A stretch of 64,000 nucleotides of DNA from JBMYYR01 sp965243605 (GCA_965243605.1 CBDEVQ010000103.1:27638-91637); one strand, 5' to 3'; shown: positions 41,356 to 51,236, counted from the first letter of the stretch. The notes: generated by a model not told the origin, from the letters alone. A program made the numbers and translations.

Positions 41356-42993
41356 ATGGAAAATATTGATTGGGTTATTCTCATCGGAACACTTTTGTTT
41401 ATTGTAGGGTATGGTTCTTGGAAAACTAGAGGTCGTCAGTCTATAAAAGAATATATTAGGGGAGGCGAAAATAAATGGTGGACTATAGGTTTATCGGTTA
41501 TGGCTACTCAAGCAAGTGCAATTACATTCCTTTCTACTCCTGGGCAAGCCTTCCATAGTGGTATGGGATTCGTTCAATTTTATTTTGGATTGCCTATTGC
41601 TATGGTTATTATTTGTATGGTTTTTATTCCAATTTACCATAAGCTTAATGTATATACGGCATACGAATATTTAGAGCAACGTTTTGATTTAAAAACGAGA
41701 ACCCTAGCAGCAATTTTATTTCTTGTACAACGTGGATTAGCTGCGGGGATAACAATTTATGCTCCAGCAATTATTTTGTCTACCATCTTAGGTTGGGACT
41801 TAAAACTATTAAATCTTATTATTGGTGTTTTAGTTATTATTTATACAGTTACTGGTGGTACTAAAGCTGTGAGTGTAACTCAAAAACAGCAGATGTTTAT
41901 TATAATGACAGGAATGTTTATCGCATTCTTCTTGATTTTAGATTATTTACCAGATTCTATTGGGTTTAGTAAGGCTATTGATATTGCTGGAATATCGGAT
42001 AAACTTAAAGTTCTTGATTTCTCATTTAATTTAAATAATCGATATACATTTTGGAGTGGTATTATTGGAGGTACATTTTTGGCTTTATCTTATTTTGGAA
42101 CTGATCAAAGTCAAGTACAACGTTATTTATCTGGTAAATCTGTAAGAGAAAGTCAGTTAGGGTTATTGTTTAACGGATTATTGAAAGTTCCAATGCAATT
42201 TTTTATTCTTCTGGTTGGAGTCATGGTTTTTGTGTTTTATCAATTTCATGAATCACCAGTGCATTTTAATCCAGATGTTAAAGGTAAAATATTAGAAACG
42301 GAATATAAAGAGGATTTTTTACGCTTAGAGTCTAAACATAAGGAAAACCAAAAGGCGATATTTAATTTATCTTATGATGAAATAGAGTTAAGAAAAGAAC
42401 TAAATCAGAAGGATTCAGAATATAGAACTCAGGTTAAAACACTTATTGCTAAATCTGGAATACCATCGGAAAAGAATGATAAAGATTATGTATTTCTTCA
42501 TTTTATTCTAAATCAACTTCCAAATGGTTTAATCGGACTATTATTAGCTGTAATACTTAGTGCAGCAATGTCTAGTACAGCAAGTGAACTTAATGCTTTA
42601 GCAACAACAACAACTATAGATCTGTTTAAAAGAAATCAGAAGGAAAAGAAAGATGATGATTATTATGTGAAAGTAACTAAAGGTTTCACTTTATTATGGG
42701 GGATAATAGCCATTGTATTTGCATGCTTTGGTACTTTAGTTGAAAACTTAATACAGTTGGTAAATATTATAGGATCTATTTTTTATGGAAATATATTAGG
42801 TATATTTTTAATCGCTTTCTTTGTGAAATTTGTAAAGTCTCAAGCTGTTTTTACAGCGGCTATTATTACTCAAGTTATTGTTATTGTAGGATGGTATTTT
42901 AATTGGATGCCTTACCTATGGTTAAACCTTCTTGGGTGTATAAGTGTTATGGGAATTGCGATGTTATTACAAGGTGTTAAGACTAAAAATTAG
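41356..42993 (+). CDS. Sodium:solute symporter family transporter
   Basis: 545-residue member of the SSS family with about 13 hydrophobic segments. The N-terminus (IDWVILIGTLLFIVGYGSWKTRGRQSIKEYIRGG) and ATQASAITFLSTPGQAFHSGMGFVQFYFG are typical of the sugar/organic-acid branch. SYFGTDQSQVQRYLSGKS lies in helix 6-7 of the conserved core. A charged cytoplasmic loop of about 75 residues (about 315-370) precedes SAAMSSTASELNALATTTTIDLF, which contains the sodium-site region. It follows the deacetylase gene, suggesting uptake of a deacetylated amino sugar or glycan product; that is inference. Confidence 0.9.
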   Translation: MENIDWVILIGTLLFIVGYGSWKTRGRQSIKEYIRGGENKWWTIGLSVMATQASAITFLSTPGQAFHSGMGFVQFYFGLPIAMVIICMVFIPIYHKLNVYTAYEYLEQRFDLKTRTLAAILFLVQRGLAAGITIYAPAIILSTILGWDLKLLNLIIGVLVIIYTVTGGTKAVSVTQKQQMFIIMTGMFIAFFLILDYLPDSIGFSKAIDIAGISDKLKVLDFSFNLNNRYTFWSGIIGGTFLALSYFGTDQSQVQRYLSGKSVRESQLGLLFNGLLKVPMQFFILLVGVMVFVFYQFHESPVHFNPDVKGKILETEYKEDFLRLESKHKENQKAIFNLSYDEIELRKELNQKDSEYRTQVKTLIAKSGIPSEKNDKDYVFLHFILNQLPNGLIGLLLAVILSAAMSSTASELNALATTTTIDLFKRNQKEKKDDDYYVKVTKGFTLLWGIIAIVFACFGTLVENLIQLVNIIGSIFYGNILGIFLIAFFVKFVKSQAVFTAAIITQVIVIVGWYFNWMPYLWLNLLGCISVMGIAMLLQGVKTKN

Positions 42994-42996
42994 AAG

Positions 42997-43058
42997 AAAC
43001 AATTCTTCATAAAAAAACACCTTAGAAACCTAAGGTGTTTTTTTATGAAGAATTGTTT
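42997..43058. terminator. Bidirectional terminator with 29-bp perfect arms
   Basis: Arms at 42997-43025 and 43030-43058 are fully complementary over 29 bp with an AAAC loop; the inner part ACACCTTAG/CTAAGGTGT with A7/T7 is a standard terminator. It lies between the convergent symporter and DUF2911 genes. Confidence 0.92.
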
Positions 43059-43065
43059 TGGAATA

Positions 43066-43917
43066 TTATTTACTCCATTCTTTAATAGATTTTTTATTTG
43101 AATTTACATAATCTAAATTCTTTTCTTCTTTAGCTAATTCTAAAGATTGCGTTGCAATTTTAATAGCCAATGCTTTATCTCCTGCTTTAGCAGTGATTAA
43201 AGCTTGTTTACGTAAATACCAGAAACGTGGTGATTCGCTTGTTAACTCAACAGCCTTATCTATCCACTCTTTAGCTTTCTTAACATCTAAGTTTGATTCA
43301 TAGTAATAAGAAGCAGCTTGATAATAGTCTCCAGGTTTTATATCAGACCCTGCAAGTGTTTCCTTAATACTTGCCATTGTTTTTTCTTCTGTAGGAACAA
43401 TAAATGGAATCTTTACCATTGTATTTTCCCATAATAACATGATTTCACCATCGTTACTTGATGTATTGTTAACCATGATGGTAAATAACTCAACAGGCAT
43501 AGAAGTTGGTAACGACTTAACTTTTGTTGTTACTACAACTTTAGATTTGTCCCATTTTGCCGGTGTACCCCAATTTTTTGTTTCAGAATATAAATATACT
43601 TCCCAAGCGTCTTCCATTGGTTTAGTATAAAGAGCATAATCTCCAGCAGGTATTTTAACACCGTCTATCATTACATAATCAGAAAATGATACAACTGTAT
43701 TTTGGTTAGCTCCTGTTCTCCAAATTTTTTCAAAAGGAACGAGTTCTCCAAAAATAGCACGTCCTTTTGCACTTGGCCTAGAGTATGATACCGATACATT
43801 TGTTAATCCAACAGTTTGTTCCATTTTAGAACTTGTACTTGGTTGTGGGGCTGTAACTTGAGCAATAGACATTCCTATAAGAGCGAATGTAAATGCAGAT
43901 AATAAAATGCGTTTCAT
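43066..43917 (-). CDS. DUF2911 domain protein, secreted
   Basis: 283-residue exported protein. Signal peptide about 1-19 (MSIAQ). Residues about 25-175 are DUF2911: VSVSYSRPSAKGRAIFGELVPFEKIWRTGANQ and IPAGDYALYT are characteristic. The C-terminal part (about 195-283) contains TPR-like helices (DYYQAASYYYESNLDVKKAKEWIDKAVEL). The function of the family is unknown; it is widespread in Bacteroidota and probably periplasmic. Confidence 0.88.
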   Translation of the reverse strand: MKRILLSAFTFALIGMSIAQVTAPQPSTSSKMEQTVGLTNVSVSYSRPSAKGRAIFGELVPFEKIWRTGANQNTVVSFSDYVMIDGVKIPAGDYALYTKPMEDAWEVYLYSETKNWGTPAKWDKSKVVVTTKVKSLPTSMPVELFTIMVNNTSSNDGEIMLLWENTMVKIPFIVPTEEKTMASIKETLAGSDIKPGDYYQAASYYYESNLDVKKAKEWIDKAVELTSESPRFWYLRKQALITAKAGDKALAIKIATQSLELAKEEKNLDYVNSNKKSIKEWSK

Positions 43918-43942
43918 CAGATGAGTAGTTTAGATTTAATCT

Positions 43943-43950
43943 CAAAAGTA
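43943..43950 (-). promoter_or_regulatory. -7 promoter box for the DUF2911 gene
   Basis: Minus strand TACTTTTG matches TAnnTTTG, 26 bases before the ATG. Confidence 0.45.
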
Positions 43951-44015
43951 AAAAATAAGTCTAGTATCTCTATAGGTATTTACTTTTTAACCGTTCAAAT
44001 TAATGTTTTTATTTG

Positions 44016-44510
44016 TTAATGAACTTGAATAAATTTAGATTCTAAAAATAGAGTTTCCCACTGATTATTAGTCCAAACGCCTATTTTGTACTCATAAGTA
44101 GTTGGGTTTATGTAAATCCATTTTTCAGTGAGTTCTAAATCCCCATAAATATAGGTATATACTAAACTTCGGTTTTTATATTTTACGTGCCCTTCTGTTT
44201 TGCCTCCAAAAATATCATACTCTACAAAGTATATAGTGTTTTTAGATTTATCAAATTGTCTTACTCCAAAATTTCTATCACCAATTTTTGTTTGAGCTTT
44301 ATCAATATATCCTTTGGTTTTTGTAAGAATGAGAGTCGAATCTAAAGCATATTCAAAGGTGATTTCTTGAAAAAAAGGGTTTTCACTTTTCCAATTGGTA
44401 TCTGTTCTCCACGTTTTATTAATCAGATTATCAAAAGCATAAAGATCATTTTGAGCAGTTAATATATTTCCAAAGCATATTAACACAATAAACAAAAGAA
44501 TAGTTTTCAT
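44016..44510 (-). CDS. Secreted protein of unknown function
   Basis: 164 residues with a clear signal peptide (MKTILLFIVLICFGNILTAQ). The mature part is rich in beta-strand-like segments (TWRTDTNWKS, EITFEYALDSTLILTKTKG, GHVKYKNRSLVYTYIYG, EYKIGVWTNNQWETLF), resembling a small lipocalin-like barrel. I do not recognise the family. It follows the prohibitin gene by 8 bp on the same strand and is probably co-transcribed with it. Confidence 0.65.
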   Translation of the reverse strand: MKTILLFIVLICFGNILTAQNDLYAFDNLINKTWRTDTNWKSENPFFQEITFEYALDSTLILTKTKGYIDKAQTKIGDRNFGVRQFDKSKNTIYFVEYDIFGGKTEGHVKYKNRSLVYTYIYGDLELTEKWIYINPTTYEYKIGVWTNNQWETLFLESKFIQVH

Positions 44511-44518
44511 TGTTCTTT

Positions 44519-45349
44519 CTATTGGTTTCCTAAAATAATTGGCATTCCTGATTCTCCTGATCCAATAATAACAACTTTAGAGTTTGGAGATTTAGAAAGT
44601 TCCAATGTTGCCTCAATTCCTTTTTCTTGTAATATTTTGTCAGTTAAAGATGCACTTAGAATCCTATTGGCAGCAGCTTTACCCTCAGCATCTATACGTT
44701 GTCTTTCGGCTTCTTTTTCAGCTTTAGTTAATCTAAATTCATATTCTAAAGATTCTTGTTCTTGTTTTAATTTACGTTCAATAGCATTCTTAATAGTTGA
44801 AGGAAGTTCTACATCTCTAACTAAAATTTCATTGATTTGAATGTATTGATTACTCACAATTTTTCTCGTTTCAACTAAAATCTCTTCTTGTATAACATCT
44901 CTTTTACTTGAATATAATTGTTCTGGAGTATATCGTCCAACAACACTTCTAGCTGCAGAACGAATGGCAGGCTGAATAATACGTTGTACATAATTTTCAC
45001 TTTTTTCTTTATGTAAAAGTCCTAATTTGTTGTATTCAGGTTGATACCATGCTGTGGCTTCAAGCGTAATTTCAAGACCATTAGAGGAAAGTACCTGCAT
45101 TTTTTCAAAAAGTTCTTGTTGTCTAACTTCATAAATTATTACATCATTCCATGGCGCAATAATATGAAACCCTTCAGATAAAGGTGGTTCATCGGTTACA
45201 ACTCCACCGCCTAATAGTTTATAGAGAACACCAGCTTGACCAGACTTAACTGTTTGAGTAGAATTGAATATTATAATTAATCCAATAAAAGTAAATGCAA
45301 GAAGGAAAATTCCAGCTTTGGGGATGCGTATTTGTTGTCGATTATTCAT
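44519..45349 (-). CDS. Prohibitin-family SPFH/PHB membrane protein
   Basis: 276-residue protein with one N-terminal membrane helix (about 13-29), an SPFH domain (about 34-200; VKSGQAGVLYKLLGGG, SEGFHIIAPWNDVIIYEVRQQ) and a charged coiled-coil tail (about 195-245; EFRLTKAEKEAERQRIDAEGKAAANRI). This is the prohibitin layout: large ring assemblies that protect or scaffold membrane proteins, often with FtsH. The usual NfeD or FtsH partner is not adjacent. Confidence 0.88.
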   Translation of the reverse strand: MNNRQQIRIPKAGIFLLAFTFIGLIIIFNSTQTVKSGQAGVLYKLLGGGVVTDEPPLSEGFHIIAPWNDVIIYEVRQQELFEKMQVLSSNGLEITLEATAWYQPEYNKLGLLHKEKSENYVQRIIQPAIRSAARSVVGRYTPEQLYSSKRDVIQEEILVETRKIVSNQYIQINEILVRDVELPSTIKNAIERKLKQEQESLEYEFRLTKAEKEAERQRIDAEGKAAANRILSASLTDKILQEKGIEATLELSKSPNSKVVIIGSGESGMPIILGNQ

Positions 45350-45433
45350 AGCTTTTAATATAAAATTAGGGTATTTTTAACAACCTTCGGTTAAATTGAT
45401 GCAATTTTTATTATTTTCTTTTTGGGTACTATA

Positions 45434-46960
45434 TTACTCACTCATTTTATTTAGAAAAAGAGCAGGTATTAATCCAATACAAACAATAAATAAAGAAGGA
45501 ACCGAAGATTGGTAAACGGATCCATCGGTAATCATTAACAGATAAGAACGTATTGCTAACGTTTCAAAATTAAACGTTTGAAACATCATGGTTAAAGGGA
45601 GTTCTTTACTTACATCTACAAATATCATTAAGATAGCAGCAAAAATGGCTGATTTAATTAATGGCCACTCCACAAATCTAATACTTTGCCATCTATTCTT
45701 ACCTAACGAATTACTAGCTTCGTGGTAATTAAATGGGATTTTTTCTAAAGAAGATTGTATTCCGTTTAAGGAAATCGCTTGAAACCTTATCATATAGGCA
45801 AATACTAGAAATACACTTAGGTAATTCGTGAAATTAATACCAAATATTTCGAACCCTTTCGCCATCTGTAATACAGCAATAGCTACTACAACACCTGGAA
45901 AAGCATATCCAACAGTACTTAGTTTTGCTAATCCATTATTCAATTGAGAAGAATGGAATCGTAAAAAATAAGAGAATATTAATGCAATTATTAAACAAAA
46001 CACAATGGCTTTTCCTGCTAAAATTAAGGTGTTGTATATGAGTTGGTAAAAATCACTATCTAAAACGTTGTGATATTCTTTACTTGCCCAAAAAGCCAAT
46101 TGTATAACAGGAATTAGAAAACCAAAAAGAAAGGGGATCAGTTGAGATATAATACCAATAATCTTCATTTTGCCTGATGCAAATGGTTTTTCTTCGTTGA
46201 ATTGAAGTCCATTTTCTACAAAGTGCTTTTTGCGTTTATAAAAATAATCTATGCTAAATATTATAGCGACGCTGAGCAATAGAGCCAAACTAATACCTAT
46301 GGATTCTGAAGTATCTACTGGCGACCATTTTTGTATAATTTCTGTAGTATAAGTAGAAATACCATAATAACTAACAGCTCCAAAATTATTGAGTATTTCC
46401 ATTGCAATAATAGAAACTCCAGAAATTATAGCTGGAATCATTAATGGTATACGGATAGATATAAAACTTTGTAGTTTAGACTTACCCAAGCTTAAGGCAG
46501 CCTCCGTTAAATTTTTGTTTTGGTACCTGAAATGATTTTTTAATATAATAAACAGATATGGGTATAAGACAAAGGAGAATATTAACGATAAATAAAACAG
46601 TTGGTCTATTTCGAGGTAAAACCCTAATAAATCATGAGTTGTACCAAATGGTCCAAAGATACCTTTGTATGTGTAAGCAGCAATATAAGCAGGTAAGGCT
46701 AATGGAAGCATTAAGGTCCAATTGAGAAATTGGAATCCTTTAATTTTATATTTTGACTGGATATATGCACTTGGAATAGACCATAGGCAGGCAAAAAAAC
46801 TGCTTAATAGTATTAAAGAAAACGTATTAACAGTTGTTTGAGATAAAAACACATGTACAAAAGCATTTAAATCTTCTTTTTCTACCTGAGAAAATAGGAT
46901 GATAAACGGTAAAATAAGTAAAGTCGTAAAAAGGATAGGGATACCTGATTTCTTCAACAT
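45434..46960 (-). CDS. ABC transporter permease, iron(III)/thiamine-type, two-domain
   Basis: 508-residue inner membrane protein with about 12 helices in two homologous halves, like FbpB/AfuB. Each half has an EAA loop for the ATPase: EAALSLGKSKLQSFISIRIPLMIPAIISG (about 155-183) and HEASNSLGKNRWQSIRFVEWPLI (about 400-422). The likely substrate is ferric iron, but neither an ATPase nor a binding protein gene lies on either side, so the partners must be elsewhere. Single gene on its strand. Confidence 0.85.
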   Translation of the reverse strand: MLKKSGIPILFTTLLILPFIILFSQVEKEDLNAFVHVFLSQTTVNTFSLILLSSFFACLWSIPSAYIQSKYKIKGFQFLNWTLMLPLALPAYIAAYTYKGIFGPFGTTHDLLGFYLEIDQLFYLSLIFSFVLYPYLFIILKNHFRYQNKNLTEAALSLGKSKLQSFISIRIPLMIPAIISGVSIIAMEILNNFGAVSYYGISTYTTEIIQKWSPVDTSESIGISLALLLSVAIIFSIDYFYKRKKHFVENGLQFNEEKPFASGKMKIIGIISQLIPFLFGFLIPVIQLAFWASKEYHNVLDSDFYQLIYNTLILAGKAIVFCLIIALIFSYFLRFHSSQLNNGLAKLSTVGYAFPGVVVAIAVLQMAKGFEIFGINFTNYLSVFLVFAYMIRFQAISLNGIQSSLEKIPFNYHEASNSLGKNRWQSIRFVEWPLIKSAIFAAILMIFVDVSKELPLTMMFQTFNFETLAIRSYLLMITDGSVYQSSVPSLFIVCIGLIPALFLNKMSE

Positions 46961-47065
46961 TTTAAGTATGCATTAAGCGATGTTAGCCTTATTTTTATTG
47001 TTTGAGCTAAAGGTAATTAAATCTTTTGTTTTGGATTAAGAATATAAAGACTCTATGCCATTAAT

Positions 47066-47102
47066 AAAAAAAAGGTCACCATTATTATGGTGACCTTTTT
47101 TT
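47066..47102 (-). terminator. Terminator of alaS
   Basis: AAAAAAAGGTCACCAT pairs with ATGGTGACCTTTTTTT across TATT; on the minus strand a U run follows the hairpin just after the alaS stop. Confidence 0.9.
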
Positions 47103-47115
47103 AAATTGTTTTCTA

Positions 47116-49731
47116 TTAGTTTAGGACTAATGTCTTAAATTCTGAAATAGCTTCAGGAATACCTGCTTTGTTTTTACCTCCAGCTGTTGCAAAGTGGGCT
47201 TGTCCACCACCTCCACCTTGGATATGTTTACCAAGGGTTCTAACCATAGATCCCGCGTTTAAATCTTTAGATTCAACTAAATTTTTAGATATAACGATGG
47301 TTAAAGTCGTTTTAGGTCCATTCGCGGATGCAAATAGAGCACATAGGTTGTCGAATTTTTTCTCTAACCCGAAGGCTAAAGTTTTAATCGATCCTGCGTC
47401 TAAGTCTACTTGTTCAGCTAAAAAGTTTATTCCATTAATTTCTTCAATCTTAGAAACTAAATTGTTTTCTGTTTGTTGCGCTTTTTCCTTTAATAATTGT
47501 TCAACTTCTTTTTTAGATTTTGATAAATCTGATTGAATTTGTTCAATGGTTTTTAAAGGATTTTTTGCATTTTTTACCTGAGCACGAATGGCATCTAATG
47601 TTTCCTTTTCTTTATTTAAGAAATCAATAGCTTTCTTTTGAGAAATGGCTTCTATACGACGAATTCCTGCTGCAACAGCAGATTCTGTTTTGATTTTAAA
47701 TACAAATATTTCGGCTGTATTTCTTACATGCGTTCCTCCACATAGCTCTATAGAATCACCAAATTGGATCGTACGTACTGTATCTCCATACTTTTCTCCA
47801 AACAAGGCCATAGCTCCTTTAGATTTAGCTTCATCTAGAGTAGATGAACGATTTTCGTCTAAAGAAATAGCTTGTTGGATAAGGGTATTAACTTTATTTT
47901 CTATAGTCTGTAGCTCATCTGCGTTTACTTTAGAAAAATGAGAGAAATCAAAACGTAAGTAATCGGCATTGACTAATGATCCTTTTTGCTCAACATGCGT
48001 ACCTAACACTTCTCTTAATACATGATGTAATAAGTGTGTTGCTGTATGATTACAAGCAGATGCTTGTCGTGTATTTGAATTTACAATCGCTTTAAAGTTA
48101 GCGTTTGGATTTAGAGGTGCCTTGTCTGTAAAATGAACGACTAAGTTGTTTTCCTTTTTTGTGTCGAAAATTTGTAGAGTTTCTGTATCCGAAATTAATT
48201 GACCTTTATCTCCAACTTGACCTCCTCCTTCTGCGTAGAACGGTGTTTTGTCAAGAACAATTTGGAAAATTTCTTTCTTTTTTTGAATGGTTTTTCTAAA
48301 TGAAGAAATTTTAACTTCAGTTTCTAATTGATCATAACCAACAAATTCAACATCCCCATTAAGTGGAGATATTTCTATCCAGTCTTCTGTTGATGTTGCC
48401 CCATCTTCTTGTCCTCTTCTTTTCTGCTCTGCAAGTTCAGAATCAAATCCTGCCATATCAACAGAGAATCCGTTTTCTGAAGCAATTAACTGAGTAAGAT
48501 CTTTAGGAAACCCAAATGTGTCATATAGTTCAAAGGCCTTTTTACCAGAAATTTCTTTAGACTTAGATGAATTCATTTCTTCATCTAATAATTGTATTCC
48601 TTTAGAAAGGGTTCTTAAGAAGGATTGCTCTTCTTGATGTATAACCTTTTCTATTAATTGAGCTTGTTTTGGTAACTCAGGGAAAGCTTCTCCCATCGTT
48701 TTATTTAAAACATCAACTAATTTGTATATAAATGCTTCGTTCTGGTTTAAATACGTGAAACCATAACGAGATGCTCTTCTTAAGATACGTCGGATAACAT
48801 AACCAGCTCCATTGCTTGATGGTAATTGCCCATCAGCAATAGCAAAAGTTACTGCTCTACAGTGATCGGCAACAACACGCATGGCGATATCTGTTTTTTC
48901 ATCTTCTCCATACTTTAAACCAGTTAGATTTTCTATAGTAGAAAGAATAGGTGTAAAGATATCTGTATCGTAATTAGATTGCTTTTTTTGAATGGCACGA
49001 ACTAAACGTTCAAACCCCATTCCTGTATCTACGTGTTTGTTTGGAAGTTCTTCTAGTTGTCCGTTTGCTTTACGGTTATATTGCATGAAAACTAAATTCC
49101 ATATTTCAATAACCTGTGGGTGATCTTCATTCACTAAAGAAAAACCACTAACTTTTGCTCTTTCTTCATCTGAGCGTAAATCAACATGTATCTCGGAACA
49201 AGGACCACAAGGACCAACATCACCCATTTCCCAGAAGTTATCTTTTTTATTACCGTTAACAATACGGTCCTCATCAATAAACTTCATCCAAATAGATTTC
49301 GCTTCCGAGTCGAAAGCTGTTCCATCTTTTTTATCGCCTTCAAAAACTGAAACGTACAAACGATCTTTTTCTAATTTAAAGACATCTGTTAAAAGTTCCC
49401 AAGCCCAAGAGATCGCTTCTTCTTTAAAATAATCTCCAAAAGACCAGTTTCCAAGCATTTCGAAAAGCGTATGATGGTATGTATCATAACCAACTTCATC
49501 TAAATCGTTGTGCTTTCCAGATACACGTAAACACTTTTGTGAATCGGTAACACGTGGAGATTCTATTTTTCCATGACCAAGGAAAATATCCTTAAAAGGG
49601 TTCATTCCTGCGTTAACAAACATTAATGTTGGGTCGTTTTTCAAGACCAATGGCGCAGACTGAACGATTTTATGTTGTTTTCCTTCAAAAAATGACAAGA
49701 ATTTTTGTCTGATTTCTATAGCAGTTAGCAT
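47116..49731 (-). CDS. alaS: Alanyl-tRNA synthetase
   Basis: Charges tRNA-Ala and edits misacylated Ser/Gly. 871 residues with all domains. The class II catalytic core starts IRQKFLSFFEGKQH and includes HHTLFEMLGNWSFGDYFK. The editing domain zinc site is HTATHLLHHVLRE with CGGTHV, and the C-terminal oligomerisation domain contains GGGGGQAHFATAGG. Divergent from the M23 gene, an arrangement common in Bacteroidota. Its substrate tRNA-Ala(UGC) is encoded 1.5 kb away. Confidence 0.98.
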   Translation of the reverse strand: MLTAIEIRQKFLSFFEGKQHKIVQSAPLVLKNDPTLMFVNAGMNPFKDIFLGHGKIESPRVTDSQKCLRVSGKHNDLDEVGYDTYHHTLFEMLGNWSFGDYFKEEAISWAWELLTDVFKLEKDRLYVSVFEGDKKDGTAFDSEAKSIWMKFIDEDRIVNGNKKDNFWEMGDVGPCGPCSEIHVDLRSDEERAKVSGFSLVNEDHPQVIEIWNLVFMQYNRKANGQLEELPNKHVDTGMGFERLVRAIQKKQSNYDTDIFTPILSTIENLTGLKYGEDEKTDIAMRVVADHCRAVTFAIADGQLPSSNGAGYVIRRILRRASRYGFTYLNQNEAFIYKLVDVLNKTMGEAFPELPKQAQLIEKVIHQEEQSFLRTLSKGIQLLDEEMNSSKSKEISGKKAFELYDTFGFPKDLTQLIASENGFSVDMAGFDSELAEQKRRGQEDGATSTEDWIEISPLNGDVEFVGYDQLETEVKISSFRKTIQKKKEIFQIVLDKTPFYAEGGGQVGDKGQLISDTETLQIFDTKKENNLVVHFTDKAPLNPNANFKAIVNSNTRQASACNHTATHLLHHVLREVLGTHVEQKGSLVNADYLRFDFSHFSKVNADELQTIENKVNTLIQQAISLDENRSSTLDEAKSKGAMALFGEKYGDTVRTIQFGDSIELCGGTHVRNTAEIFVFKIKTESAVAAGIRRIEAISQKKAIDFLNKEKETLDAIRAQVKNAKNPLKTIEQIQSDLSKSKKEVEQLLKEKAQQTENNLVSKIEEINGINFLAEQVDLDAGSIKTLAFGLEKKFDNLCALFASANGPKTTLTIVISKNLVESKDLNAGSMVRTLGKHIQGGGGGQAHFATAGGKNKAGIPEAISEFKTLVLN

Positions 49732-49825
49732 GTTGAATAGCTTTTTTTAAATGTAACTTTAGTTGGTTAACCCTTTGTAAGTTTGTGAGTTGCAATATTT
49801 AACATACAGTATATTAGATAATTTG

Positions 49826-49833
49826 TATATTTG
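49826..49833 (+). promoter_or_regulatory. -7 promoter box for the M23 peptidase gene
   Basis: TATATTTG matches TAnnTTTG, 72 bases before the ATG; no clear -33. It gives a leader of about 65 nt. Confidence 0.45.
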
Positions 49834-49905
49834 CCCCTTATAAACGTACTAAAGAAGCTTCAAATGTAATTAAAGCTTTGCAAATTTAGTAGAAAAAAAA
49901 CATCT

Positions 49906-50877
49906 ATGCTAAAAGATAAGTATTACTATGATGCTAAAACAGATGCATATGTGAAAGTTCATAAATCAAAACGTCAAAAGACGGTTAAATTTTTTGGATT
50001 TTTAGGAGCAAGTTTTCTGTTGGCAGTAGGAATGGTGACTGGTCTTTATACTTTTTTTGGATCTCCAAAAGAGAAAAAGCTTGAGCAAGAATTAGAATTT
50101 GTAGAATTACAGTATAAAATATTATCGGATGAATTATCGGAAATGAATACCGTTTTGGCTGATATTCAAGAAAGAGATGATAATATTTATAGAACCATTT
50201 TTGAAGCAGAACCAATTGATATGTCAATTAGAAATGCTGGATTTGGAGGAGCTAGGCGTTATGATAAATTAGGAGCATATGAATATTCGGATTTGGTTAT
50301 TGATACACGTAAACGTGTCGATCAAATTGCGAAAAAAATGTACGTTCAATCTCGATCATTTGATGAAGTTGTAAAACTGACTAAGAATAAAGAGAAAATG
50401 ACGGCTGCTATACCGGCTATTCAACCTATTGCAAATAAAGATTTAACTCGAATGGCTTCTGGGTATGGATATAGAATTCACCCAATCTATAAAACTCGTA
50501 GGTTTCATCATGGAATGGATTTTACAGCACCAAGAGGTACGCCAATTCATGCCACTGGAGATGGTGTTGTTAAAGCTGTAAAACGATCAGGAAGAGGATA
50601 TGGAAACTCGGTTAAGATTGACCATGGATACGGGTATGAAACGATGTATGCACATATGCAAAAGTATATTGTAAAACGTGGGCAAAAGATTAAACGTGGA
50701 GATATAATTGGATTTGTTGGTAATTCTGGATTATCTACAGCACCTCATTTACATTATGAAGTATACAAGAATGGAAATAAAGTAAATCCTATTAATTATT
50801 ATTTCAATGACCTGAGTGCAGAAGAATATGATTTAATGATTAAATTAGCTTCTCAGGAGAATCAATCATTTGATTAA
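49906..50877 (+). CDS. M23 family murein endopeptidase
   Basis: 323-residue inner-membrane-anchored protein. Cytoplasmic basic N-terminus, one membrane helix (about 28-50), a coiled coil (about 55-90; EKKLEQELEFVELQYKILSDELSEM), then a LytM/M23 domain (about 180-300). Zinc ligands are seen in RFHHGMDFTAPRG and in HLHYEVY. It cuts peptide crosslinks in peptidoglycan or activates other hydrolases. Followed after 11 bp by a MerR gene. Confidence 0.93.
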   Translation: MLKDKYYYDAKTDAYVKVHKSKRQKTVKFFGFLGASFLLAVGMVTGLYTFFGSPKEKKLEQELEFVELQYKILSDELSEMNTVLADIQERDDNIYRTIFEAEPIDMSIRNAGFGGARRYDKLGAYEYSDLVIDTRKRVDQIAKKMYVQSRSFDEVVKLTKNKEKMTAAIPAIQPIANKDLTRMASGYGYRIHPIYKTRRFHHGMDFTAPRGTPIHATGDGVVKAVKRSGRGYGNSVKIDHGYGYETMYAHMQKYIVKRGQKIKRGDIIGFVGNSGLSTAPHLHYEVYKNGNKVNPINYYFNDLSAEEYDLMIKLASQENQSFD

Positions 50878-50888
50878 TTGAGTAACGA

Positions 50889-51221
50889 ATGGAAGGATTA
50901 ACAAAAAAATATTATACGATTAGCGAAGTGGCGGAAATGATAACATCCAATACTTCGCTTCTTCGTTTTTGGGAAAAGGAATTTCCAACCTTTATTAAAC
51001 CAAAAAAAAATAATAAAGGCGTTAGAATATATACGGAAAAGGATATCCAAACCATTCGCGTAATTCACCATCTTGTAAAAGATCGAGGACATACTTTAGA
51101 AGGTGCAAAGAAAAAAATGCAGTCTCAATCTAAAGAAACAATTGAAAATGCAGAATTGGTGATGGAGTTACAACGTTTAAGACAATTACTTGTTGAGATA
51201 AGAGAAGAATTTCCAATATAA
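50889..51221 (+). CDS. MerR family transcriptional regulator
   Basis: 110-residue protein made of a MerR DNA-binding domain (YYTISEVAEMITSNTSLLRFWEKEFP, then GVRIYTEKDIQTIRVIHHLVKDRGHTLEGAKKKM) and a short coiled-coil tail for dimerisation. There is no C-terminal effector domain or metal-binding cysteine, so it does not look like a metal or drug sensor. Co-transcribed with the M23 gene; this pair next to alaS recurs in Bacteroidota. Confidence 0.9.
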   Translation: MEGLTKKYYTISEVAEMITSNTSLLRFWEKEFPTFIKPKKNNKGVRIYTEKDIQTIRVIHHLVKDRGHTLEGAKKKMQSQSKETIENAELVMELQRLRQLLVEIREEFPI

Positions 51222-51236
51222 TTAGCGCAAATTTTT

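Noticed and set aside
47168..47941. Frames of 98-122 codons opposite alaS
   Set aside because: Antisense shadows of a fully conserved synthetase gene.
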